From contig NC_049979.1 of NCBI RefSeq assembly GCF_000003815.2, forward strand, positions 35,004,600 to 35,068,599: a stretch of 64,000 bases of DNA, given 5' to 3'. Made by a program: the position numbers and the translations under genes. This stretch comes from Branchiostoma floridae. Lineage: Eukaryota > Chordata > Leptocardii > Amphioxiformes > Branchiostomatidae. A model generated the notes under the pieces. It searched no databases and had not been told where the DNA came from. It saw only the letters and a list, made by a program, of their open reading frames with translations. Numbering within the stretch: the first letter of the stretch is position 1; every line of letters starts with the position of its first letter. Below, piece after piece: positions 14,301-26,300 of this stretch.

Positions 14301-17300
14301 AAACTTGGCACCAAAAGTTGAGAAACACAAAAGTTGAGAAACCTGATTTTGGTTGATCATATCTTCGTGAATACTCTATCAAAGGCTTTGTAAATTGTTT
14401 TATATCATTTAGTGTCCTTTACAATGATATCCCATTTAGTATGATCGTTCATTCATGGATTGAGCACCAGCGTACATAAAGTGCATTCAAATGATTCTAT
14501 GGAAGTCTGTGTGATAACTCAAGTTATCCCCTGGTTCAGTACACCCGCATTGAATGTTATCACTGCCTGGGTATGACACGGACGTTTTACATAGCAAAAG
14601 ACGCAGACTCAAGGAAGGCTACTAAGAACATTATGCATCTTACCGATAGATATTCTTAACAAAACAAAACAAGGAGGATCTCACTTTTTGGCTGGAACCG
14701 TTTTCTGGAGGTTCCACATCTTCAGGGTGTGGTCTTCTGACGCGGTGATCAGGACAGGCTCGATGGGATGGAATGCCAGCGCACGGACCGCGTCAAAGTG
14801 ACTATGGGGGGAGGGGGGCAACCATGAATACAGAGGTGCACCAGTACCAAAATTGTTTTGGTACAAGTCCAAAATATGGGACCTCAATATAACAGTACTG
14901 TAACTATACAAATTTATACATTATATACTTATGTGTGACTTCAGATGCATACATCCTACCACAAAGCAGAAAATTTAGCACAGCAAATGAGGAATTTGAA
15001 AAATAACATCGCGTTCAAATCAGTGCCATATTGATCTTCTTGCGAGACTTAAGGCACCACAGAACTGTACTAAAACCTATGTAACTGTTTCTTGCATCTG
15101 TGTATGTGTTACATTTACTCTTTAGTCCCTAATAAACGTACCGGGACGTTTATTTTTTTCAGCCGCAAAATCCACCCGGTACGTTCTTATTTTGGACGGT
15201 ACGTTTATTATTTTTTTTAAAATTGGACCAGAAACCCATGAAATAATGAAAATTTGGGTTTTTCTAACCATATTTTTGTGGAATTTTTGCTCAAAATTCA
15301 CAAATTTTCAGTCGATTAGCGGCGCGGATAATTTTTTTCCCCATCGCTATGACTCAAACATTACGCGGTACTCGTAACATATCGGTCAAATTGAGTATCT
15401 CGCTATGACGCTACAAAGTAAAAGTTATTATTTTTAGAAAGTAAGACGCCACATTGAAGTTTTAAGTCACATTTGTTTATAAACAACTTTAAAAGTCTTT
15501 GTTTACATCGTAAACTAAAATAACACTGACCACAAAACATGTCATATTTTCGGCCGTGTGGTTCCATGCGCTATCGGCAGCGAGTCGGAAGAAAAATTCT
15601 TTCACATAAGAAATAATGGACGTAAAAACAACAACTAGAACCTCGACTCCCTTGTAATATGAGTTTTGAGGCCGCAAATTCTCCAAAACGGCAGGAATTC
15701 GTCGATAAAAACGGCTGACAACTTGTTGCGAACCGATCCAATATGGCTGCCATTTGTAACATGCAGTGATAGTAAGACTGGCATCCGATTTGTTCACAAG
15801 ATTCCGATCTTTAAAATGATGCCGTAAACGCATCGAAAAGATCGTACAGTGAAACCTGCCTTAGGGGTCACCTGAGTATAGGGGCCACCTGGCCATTGCG
15901 GTCACTTTTTGTCGGTCCCTTGGATTTTTCCCATTGACCTAAGCATTAAGAAATAGTCTATAGCGGTCACCTGTCGAATGCGGTCGCGGCCAGACGATTT
16001 TCGGTCCGGCCGCTATGCCAACACTGCCGATAGCGGTCACCTGGCCGGCCGCGTTACGCCGCGCTAAACCGGGGTTCACTTTTTTTTTTCAATTTCTGCA
16101 ATATATCAGCAAAATGTAGGCTCAACTTGGACGATTTACGAAGGAAACATTGAATAAAGAAACAGTATACAAAATTATGTGATTTTATGCGAAGTTTTTC
16201 CACCCAAGTTGTTGGCGTTTTTTCTCGCCCCAGACTCTTTGCACTGTACCCTTCTCTACATCGTCATTTCTGTGCAGACTGGAAGACTATATGGACAGAT
16301 TTTACAAGTAGACCATCCGTTCATGTATCTGATGTTATATGTTCTTGAAATCCATGTACGCTGGTTTAATTTTCGTATTCCGCGGGCCAAAAATATCGGC
16401 ATCTTATTTGCGTGATTTTCCAAGATGGCGTCGCTGCAGCAAATGAACAAGTTCAATTGGGGTCAGTGGACGAGTCCATTTTTACCAAGGTAAAATTTCG
16501 CAACAAGAATTCTGATGTATAGCATAAAATACGGTAATTATGGTATAGAAATGATTAAAATCAATTAAATCACCATTATTTATGCGAGAACTAGACTTAG
16601 TTGGATTTTTGTCAAAGAAATAAGCCTACGTAGAGAAAGTTTTATTTCGACTTGACCATCTCGGCATAATGGCACATGCAGACAAGTCAAGCCAAGCCTT
16701 CGTGAACAAATGAAAGTTTTTGTGGTGTTTTGATGCTTAGAAATGATTATGAACTTGTCATCAGTAGTGATTGAACGTCTAATTTTTGCTGGCAACTAGC
16801 GGCATTTACAAGATTTGTCTATTCGATTGGCAAAGTTGCCGGAGACTCGCGCTGTGACCCAAGCTCAGAAAAAAAGTGAGATCGAGGAACAAAGGAAAAT
16901 GGCGGCGCTGACTTCGTGTTCAGACAATTCCAACTGGATAAAAGACAAGAGAACCAAGCAAATGTCTGTCAGTTTTGACTCAGACGTACGATGTCGAAGG
17001 CTTCGACTCCCGAGGGACACGCATTGATGTTGGTAATTCGGCAGATTCCGAGAACGGCAAGACTCAGATTAGTGTCGGACTCAGATTAGAGTTAATGTCT
17101 AATAATAGTAAAGTACATGTATGTCTTCTCTCTAAATCGTTAATGTCATGATTGGCATACATTTTACTATACAGAAATAAGGGAACAGCTACAGTGCTGT
17201 AGCAGTCGTAGTAATTCAAATGTATTTCATTAAACTGTTTGTTTTAAACTCATATTTAGTTTAAATGTATAACCTTAATAATATTGTCAATAAATACTCA

Positions 17301-20300
17301 GTGGAAGCTGAATGCCTTGTCACTTATTGCTTGTGGTGAAATGTACCTTTTTTTGCCATACTGCCTATAGGGGCCACCTGCCCATAGGGGCCAAATTTGG
17401 CCAGTCCCTTGAGTGACCCCTATAGACAGGTTTCACTGTATTTTGGGTTGATAATGAACACAGAATGCCATTTATATTTTCAGAGTGTTGACTTTCAAAA
17501 ATAATCGTAAGATTTTCTCATTTTAGCAATTTCTAGTCTGTAACATATTAGTATTTTTTTGGCCTGAGATGATGAACTACTTTTACAGACAAGTTCTCAC
17601 AAAAACTTTTTTGTAACAGGAGTTTATGAAATATGAACAAAACGCTATTCTGAGAGTGTTGGTGTATGTTTAAATTAGTGGTAATTTCTGAAGAAAATAT
17701 GGTTGAGTACTTGCAGCTATATATACAATTATTTTAATGACATGCCAGTAATTATAAGTAATATACAATTTTCATTGATTACTTGCTTCAAGTTCAAAGT
17801 AGAAGATGCATGTATCATATAAATTTTCACTTGTTGAATTTGATGAAAGCGCCATTGGCCCCTGGTTATGGGTCTTAGCGGGGAACCTATGCCCAATTTT
17901 TCAACATTTGGGCTACTACTACTAGTAGTACTAGTATGGATTTATTAAAATCTATGTATACCTTTTATTACAAAACGGAGGAAATATTATAATTCGACCA
18001 AGATATCTATAGTTATTCATTATAAATACAGCTAACTGATATGGTGCTAAGGTATAAGGTATAAGCAAATAAAAAGAACCTACCTAATTCTTTCCCTCGG
18101 ACAGAATTAGCATGGACACAATCTACATGTCAATTTGGTCATTTTCCGGGGGGTATGTTTATTCCGGAAGGTATGTTTATTAGATTTTGAAGATTTGTCC
18201 GGGGGGTATGTTTATTCCGGGGGGTATGTTTATTAGGGACTTAAGAGTAGGTACATACCTATAATCTACAATGATTCTCACAGGGCATCACGAATTATTA
18301 CACTCCAAGCCAAATTTTCTGATTATATACAATAATGTTTCGGTTCAATAGTGTTATTAGATATGAAAAACTCTTACCTTCTTAATGTGTACTTTGGATT
18401 CCATGTTTTCCTAAATGCTTCTTTTGTTGCTGCTACCTGTTAATTATATACAAATACAGGAATTACAATCAAGATTTTAAGCATTCTGGTATCAATGTAA
18501 CATTCTGTATATTATACAGTATTACAGCAATTTGATCCCATCTTACAGTAATAATAATGTCAAGATAAAAATTCACGAATATGACAGCTTTCTAGTGTCA
18601 GCTTGTGGTTTGAGTTACAGGTGTAAGTTTACACACCACAGAATCAAGCTAGTGAGAAAAGAAGTATGATATTGTTGTTGTGACCTGACTGCAACTTACA
18701 TGCACATGTATATCATGTATGTACTATGCTTAATTCTCAACTCTTCATGGAAAACTTTCTAGACTGAACTGAATAGGACTTAACTGAATTGTTACCTTAA
18801 AGTTTCTGCTAGTATAACATGTGTTTACTTATGCCTTTGTATTTATGTTGAGTGTTGGCCTTAACTTAAATTTTGTAACCTTGGTGCTCTGTCTCTGTGT
18901 ACATGAATCTAACGGTAATAAAAAAACAAACTTACATCGTACTGAAGAGGTTCCGCTTCATTTGTTACGGTCAGTCCTGCCAGGTCGCCAAGTCCGAGCG
19001 CTGCTTCCAACGATTCCTCCTCCGGCCCACCTACCCCTAAAACTGCTCTTCTGGGGCCTGCAGGGGAAAGTACAATTGTCAAATTGTTAAAACATAAGAG
19101 CTTTGTTTGTTAAACAGTCAAATGTGGTCTTTGGGTAGGTTGTCTGTTCCTAAAACAGCACAAAAAAGTACCTCAAGTTTATGTCAAATTGGTTCCATTT
19201 GTTTGTTGCACAATACAGCGGCGCTCCCGAAATACGCGTCAACTTGCGCGAAACGTCCTCCGAAATTTCGCAGTGCGTTACGCATTCTTTCGCAGCGCGT
19301 TCCGCGAAATTTCGCAAGACGTTGCGCAGTCTTTCGCAGTGCGTTCTGCGAAATTTCGCAAGGCATTCTGCGAAGTTACGCAGCGAGTTTCGCGAAAAGC
19401 AGGAGCCTAACGCAAATTCCTACTGCGTAATTCTGCGAAACTTCCGTAGAAACACGCCGCATTCATATGCAGACCGCCCGCGAGGTGGGCGGAGAAATAT
19501 CACGGTTTGTTTACCTTTCCTTTGAAGCCGGCGCGCCAAAGGCAAAGTACATATACGAGTACATGTACATACCGGAAGGGGTAGTCGCTTCTCACAAATC
19601 TACTAGCCTCTACCTTTTGTTGTCATGTACCAAATTCAATGAAAGTCACACAAAATGAACAAAAATGCTATTAGTAATACTGCTATAAAATAACCACAGG
19701 CCTGTGTCCTTGGTAAAGTTACGAAAATACAACGTAAAAATGTACTTTTGGTTTGCAATGCCACCCTATTCATGATTAGCCACGCCGTCATGGTGACAAA
19801 TTTTGTGCCTTAGAACTTTCCTATCTTGTCAATATCTGCGTACCAACATGTGTCAGTATTTTCCTCATATTTTACCACATAAAAGTTACGGGAAAGTTTT
19901 TTTTTCTTTTTTTTTTCTTCCATAATTTGGAACGCTCTGAGAAACAGCCGGGGAGACTTCTATATTCGGCTATCCTCGTTTCACATTCGGCGGGGGGTGA
20001 TTCGCTTCATCTCGGCAAGGAGGTTGAAAAAGGAATCGTCGTCAGCAAATGGTGTGCTTGGAGTTCTCACGAGATAAAACGATCTTCGTTGACAATGTTC
20101 GGTGTGCTTACATTTACAAGGAGGAAAGACGACGGGGGCACTTCCGTGTAAAGACGTCAAAATTAGCGTGCGAAAAACACTGTCTCGCAATCACATTCTG
20201 CTTGGTGCACCGTGATTTTTTTATTCCCACTTCGCTGCCTGAAATTTTGCAGTGAGAACGACCCTTTACCCCACGACTAAAACCTGTATAGTAGCAAGTT

Positions 20301-23300
20301 TTCGAGTTGAGAACTACAATTTGTAGAGGACGCACGTAACCCGATCCGCATGGGAAATGCCGCTATTTGTGCCGTTACCATGGCAGCAGCTATGGCGGCA
20401 GTCTTCAGATGTACGTCTTGGACAGGGCGTGCCCGATTACACTCAAGATCCAATCAACTTGTCACCAATCACAGCCAACAGCGGCGACAAAAAAAAGGCG
20501 GTAACATTTGACATACAGATTTTTGGTTCGGTTGTTCGTATTTACATTTTGTCAGTTGCAGTTTAAACTGATACTAAGTACATGATGGCACCAAGATGAC
20601 AAAAGGTGGAGTTTCTTCATACACCGGCACATATTAGTGATGTACCTACCGTATTTCCAACATTTTGAAAAGATGATGGTCGATCGGGTTTTAAACGCTA
20701 TATGTTGGGATATGATGTAGTATACATTTGTTGATGTTTATATTATCAGCATTGCATTAGACTGGTCTGGTTTTAAATCTCACCACCAATAATTCTGAGA
20801 CGCACCTAGTCCGATAGTGTCTAATTGATAAACGACTCGTTTAAATTAGGGCTAGATCGTCACCGCTGCTAACAGCGTCCTTATTTTTCAAGCGGTATAT
20901 TTTTTTGCTTTTGTACTCATTCATACAATCCTCGCTCAACAGTCTTGCAGCATGAATTGGAAATACACAATTTTCAGATGTCTTCAGATGTACGTCTTGG
21001 ACAGGGCGTGCCCGATTACACTCAAGATCCAATCAACTTGTCACCAATCACAGCCAACAGCGGCGACAAAAAAAANNNNNNNNNNNNNNNNNNNNNNNNN
21101 NNNNNNNNNNNNNNNNNNNNNNNNNNNNNNNNNNNNNNNNNNNNNNNNNNNNNNNNNNNNNNNNNNNNNNNNNNNNNNNNNNNNNNNNNNNNNNNNNNNN
21201 NNNNNNNNNNNNNNNNNNNNNNNNNNNNNNNNNNNNNNNNNNNNNNNNNNNNNNNNNNNNNNNNNNNNNNNNNNNNNNNNNNNNNNNNNNNNNNNNNNNN
21301 NNNNNNNNNNNNNNNNNNNNNNNNNNNNNNNNNNNNNNNNCTCACCACCAGGGCGTGCCCGATTACACTCAAGATCCAATCAACTTGTCACCAATCACAG
21401 CCAACAGCGGCGACAAAAAAAAGGCGGTAACATTTGACATACAGATTTTTGGTTCGGTTGTTCGTATTTACATTTTGTCAGTTGCAGTTTAAACTGATAC
21501 TAAGTACATGATGGCACCAAGATGACAAAAGGTGGAGTTTCTTCATACACCGGCACATATTAGTGATGTACCTACCGTATTTCCAACATTTTGAAAAGAT
21601 GATGGTCGATCGGGTTTTAAACGCTATATGTTGGGATATGATGTAGTATACATTTGTTGATGTTTATATTATCAGCATTGCATTAGACTGGTCTGGTTTT
21701 AAATCTCACCACCAATAATTCTGAGACGCACCTAGTCCGATAGTGTCTAATTGATAAACGACTCGTTTAAATTAGGGCTAGATCGTCACCGCTGCTAACA
21801 GCGTCCTTATTTTTCAAGCGGTATATTTTTTTGCTTTTGTACTCATTCATACAATCCCCGCTCAACAGTCTTGCAGCATGAATTGGAAATACACAATTTC
21901 TCAAATATATTGACGAACTCTTTATTATTATTTCAACATTTTAAAACCAAGAGCTTATGATAGTTATTGCCTTATATCTGTATCAGTTGTCAAACCAAGA
22001 CGTCAGAAGCTAGGATCGTTGCAAGGTTGAATGTGTTCCTTGCAGTAAGGTTGCGTCGGTTGTCCGACCAGGAGCGGCCGACAGTGATGTTCCGACCCAA
22101 GAGCTCCGTAACAGGTAGGTCTTCTTGGCCAAGCTGCACCCCCGATGATCAGCAATATACCAAGGAAACCAACGGATGGAAACCCAAATCCCATCTTATA
22201 AAAACAACTACCAATACATAGTAGAAGTACAAATGTACACGTAACGTTAGTTACGCTAACAGAACTTTGAACAGATACGCAGACAAAACACGGTTAATAA
22301 ATACATTGAAAACACATAAGGTGAATGTATACCCTAAACACATAATGTTTAATGTATGCCCTGTATTGTTTCTTTCGTTCGACTGTCCGATGACCAGGGG
22401 CTGCCGTCTGCGATGCCGTAAGAAACAGAACTCCGTAAGGAACAGGTAGGTCTCCTTGGCTAAGTTGCACCCCGATGATCAGCAGTGCGCCAAGCAAGAA
22501 ACCCGAATCCCATTACGCTGGCTTACAAAATCATTATCTATCGATGCTTTACTACATAGAAGTACATGTAATATTAGTTAAACTATATGACACTAACACG
22601 TTTGAACAGATACGCAGACAAAATACAGTTAACAAATTAAAACACATAATATAATGTTGAATGAATGCCCCGTATTGTTTCCTTCGTTCGACTGTCCGGC
22701 GACCAGGAGCGGCCGTCAGCGATGTTCCTCCAAAGAGTTCCGTTAGGAACAGGTAGGTCTTGTTGGACCCCTCTGGCTCTGCACCCCCGCCGACCAGCAG
22801 CGTCATTTCAAGTGAAGCCAGACGATGAAAACCTGAATCCTAGATATCGTCTAGAAAAGTAGCTATGAATATGATATCAATACCAATAACGTTACATTGA
22901 GCATCATTCTAGCTAGAAATACAGGTTATGACCGAGCAGATATAACTTTGATATCGTTTTACATTATACATAATGTAACGTTATATTGAATATATTCAGA
23001 CTTGCGAAGAAAAAGGTGTCTAAATCTAGGATCGCTGCAAGGTTGGATGAATTCCCTGCAGCAAGGTTGCGCCATGTGTCCATTGTCCGACGACCAGGAG
23101 AGGCTGACATCGATGTTCCGACACAGGAGCTCGTCAGCAACCGGTAGGTTTTGTTGGCCCCTGCACCCTGGACGACCAGCAACGTCATTCCAAATCAAGT
23201 CGGCAGATGAAAACCTGAATCCTAATCCTCTAGAATAGTAGAAAAGTAGATATCAATGCCTACTACGAAGGAGTATAGCTTTATCTAGGAATTATGGACG

Positions 23301-26300
23301 GGCATTATATGGTTTTACACATGTATACAATATATAACCAATTCACGCAAATCCTGCATGTCTTATATTTCCACTTTCAAGAGGAAAAAATGTCACATTA
23401 ACGATTATTCAACACTAGCTAACTTTAACGCCATTCCTTTCCCTTTTTTTTTCTGGTAAAATTGCGTAACGTTATGTCTGTTATGACATTAGCTGTCATT
23501 TATGGGCTAACATCCAAGTCAAGAATAATTACTAGTACATTGCGTTGGAACATTCATAATGCTTAACGTTCCATAACTCACAACAGCGAATGAGCTTAGA
23601 ATGAGTTCAAAACTATTGCAAGAATTATTACAACATGCAACAGTTGGGTTGGAACCGTCGACTTGTAGGTCTCGGAACGCCGGCTGACCTAAACTTTCTT
23701 CAGCAACATCATTGCGTCTCTAGCATTTCGTTGTCTTCGCCATCGTATGTCTGAGTCAAAACTGACAGGCATTTGCGTGGTTATCTTATCTTTTATACAG
23801 TGAGAATTGTCTGAAGATCTCTGAACACGAAGCCAGCGTCAGCGCCGCCATCAAAAATTTCCTTCCTAAATCGGCTTGGGTGACTCACAACGCGAGTCAC
23901 CAGCAACTTCGCTGTCTGAATGCCTCTAGCTGCCGACAAAGATAAGACCTTCAATTACTGCTGATTACAAGTTCATAGTCATTTCTAAGAATCAAATCGT
24001 CACAACAATAAAACAAGGAGCCTTGCAAAATCCTTTGTTTGCAAGGCTTGGCTTGTCTGCATGTACCATTATGCCGAAGTGGTCCCGTGGAAAGAAAACT
24101 TTTCTCTTCAAGGCTCATTTCTTTGACCAAAAAAAACAACTTTGTGTAGTGTCTAATTGACAGAAATCCATTTAATTAAAATTAATCGTTCCTATATCAC
24201 AATCACTATATGATATACTATACATCAGAATACACGTTTCCATATTTTACCATATTACTTTAAAAGTGGAGTCGTCCACTGACCCCTTGTGACCTTGTTT
24301 TCCTGCTGCTGCTGCGACGGCCATCTTGAAGAAATTACGCGAAACACGATTTTCACATCAACAACAACAATGATTGTTTTTTGTCGCGGAATACTAAAAT
24401 TGGTCCTGCTAACATACATTTCAAGAACTTAAGATAATCAGATACAAGACTAGATTGTTTGCTTGTGAAATCTGCCGTAGTTTTCTAGTCCGTCTACATA
24501 GAAATGACGATGTAACGTTAGAGTAGAGCCGATTTCGTGTCGGTTTATCCTGGGTTTACGCAAGTACGCTATCTACGGGTCATTGACCCTTAATGTCTTG
24601 CGTTGTTCGATGTCATTTCGGTCCTCAATCAAAGAACGTGTAACAGTTTTACGTCGACTTTTCTTAACCCTTCTGTTTGTAATTTATTCGGCTACTTATT
24701 TGATGTTGTTCATGATTTGGGACCGCACCGCCACGCGGTCAGACGTTTTCCGAGTTGCGCTCCCGCCACGCTTTTCCAGCCCCCATATTATCTACAATTT
24801 ATCAATGAATACGTGATAATAAGGACGATCAATTGTCATGTTGATTGCATTGTGTAATCACTGCTCATTAACCACCAAAATTTGCGTAAGATTTCTTACG
24901 TAGAAGGCTTTCGCATGGGTGTTTCGATTACGCAGGGGGATGTTTCGCAGTGCGTTACGCAAACTTTCGCAGTGCGTTCTGCGAAATTTCGCAGTGCGTT
25001 ACGCAAAATTACGGACTGCGTTCTGCAAAATTTCGGAGTGAGTTCTGCGAAATTTCGGAGTGAGTTCTGCGAAATTTCGCAACACGTTTCGCGCAAACTG
25101 ACGTATATTTCGGGAGCGCCGCTGTATCAACATGCACTGATTTTGCCAATTATCACCAGTTTTGGTTGTTGATTATGACATAAATGACAAATGGGGACTG
25201 AATAAAAAGTGGTCGTTGGTTGTTCAAGACTATTGGTTAGTTGAGTGTATGTACGTTTCGATGTAGCTTATGAGAATATGACTGGAAGTGGTTGGGTAGG
25301 TTTGACAGTAGTAACATGTGACAGAAGCAAAGCTACATCGGATTGTGCCTAGTTTGCATTCCCCAGACATGCCTAGTACCGATGTGGTCCATGGAAAGGC
25401 TACTAGAGAAGATCAACAGATGAGAGGGTGCACTGGTGCTTCTTTAGATGAACAGTAGTACTGGACTCAAAATTCTGGACATGCTAGGGGGAAAAGGCCA
25501 GAGTCGATGCATTAGGCATTACTCTTTTAAAATCTCATGGTGAAGAATTTGCTCAGACAGACCTTCTTTCCTTGGTTCGTCCAGTGGCCCCAGGTCGGGG
25601 TTGTTGATTGCGGTCCGGGGTGGCCCACCAGCCGGCATGACGATGTCATCGTCCCCGCCCAGGTTCGCCAACATGGCCTGGAGTGTTGAGCGGTTGGGGC
25701 CTGCAAAATACAAACCTTAAGTATACAGAGAGCTCTCCATCTAAAGAAATTATCTAGGGATTTCAAATTTTCATTGCATTATGTAGATCAAATGAGAATT
25801 TTCCTTAAAATGTACTGGCTTACAGTGATGTACATAGTACTTTATTTACAATGATTATGCACTGTTGGGCTCGAGTGGAAGAACATTTTTTCAAGTCACA
25901 GTATCAGGTTCTGAACCGGCTGCTGTGTTTATTATGATGTCAGGGGAGGAAAATACATGGTGACAGGAATAAAGAACAGGAAGTGTGGCTTGTGTGACTC
26001 CATGTTCAATAACATTAGAAGGGTATATTTTGCACAAATGTCTTTGTTCATTAAATAGTATTTATGCCAGTTGCTTGGATTAGTGACATGAACACTTTTA
26101 CAACAATTTTGCAGATGTTAGAAGGCCAGTCTGTCATTTTGACTGGTCTTTATTTGCAGTAAAATATATTACCTACACCATGCATGCCACATTGTTAATA
26201 TATATTTCCTCCACAAAAACACAATACAAACATAGGATGGAAGGCAGTGGTGAGACGCAACAACAGATTGAACCAAAAAATGACACCTAGACAAAAACTT

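Larger units (their letters stand above)
15125..18240. mobile_element. 3.1-kb DNA transposon with TTA target duplication (Harbinger-like?)
   Basis: The ends are inverted: GTCCCTAATAAACGTACC at 15125 and GGTATGTTTATTAGGGAC ending at 18240. Both are flanked by TTA (15122-15124, 18241-18243). Subterminal regions carry several GGTAYGTTTATT motifs, four at the right end. A 3-bp TTA duplication suggests PIF/Harbinger, but no transposase is seen. It is interrupted by a nested pogo-like element at 15847-17438 and fills most of the intron between striatin exons 11 and 12. Confidence 0.75.
19216..25124. mobile_element. 5.9-kb DNA transposon with 22-bp subterminal arrays
   Basis: Ends are inverted for about 58 bp with few mismatches, starting CAGCGGCGCTCCCGAAATA, and are flanked by TA (19214-19215, 25125-25126). 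Just inside each end is a tandem array of 22-bp units (19266-19397 and 24943-25096). The interior has a tandem duplication with a gap, four exon-like modules at 22.0-23.2 kb and the inverted cassette at 23690-24515. TA duplication and a CAG end suggest the Tc1/mariner group, but no transposase frame was found, so superfamily is open. It fills nearly all of the intron between striatin exons 9 and 10. Confidence 0.85.

Noticed and set aside
16815..17027. 70-codon frame inside the nested pogo-like element
   Set aside because: The homologous stretch in copy B does not keep the frame, so it is not a conserved protein as read.
19266..19397. Regular 22-bp repeats that could suggest a CRISPR array
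   Set aside because: Units are contiguous without unique spacers, are duplicated at both ends of a transposon, and the DNA is eukaryotic.
20945..21437. Long open frames spanning the gap
   Set aside because: They consist mostly of undetermined residues created by N and carry no evidence of coding.
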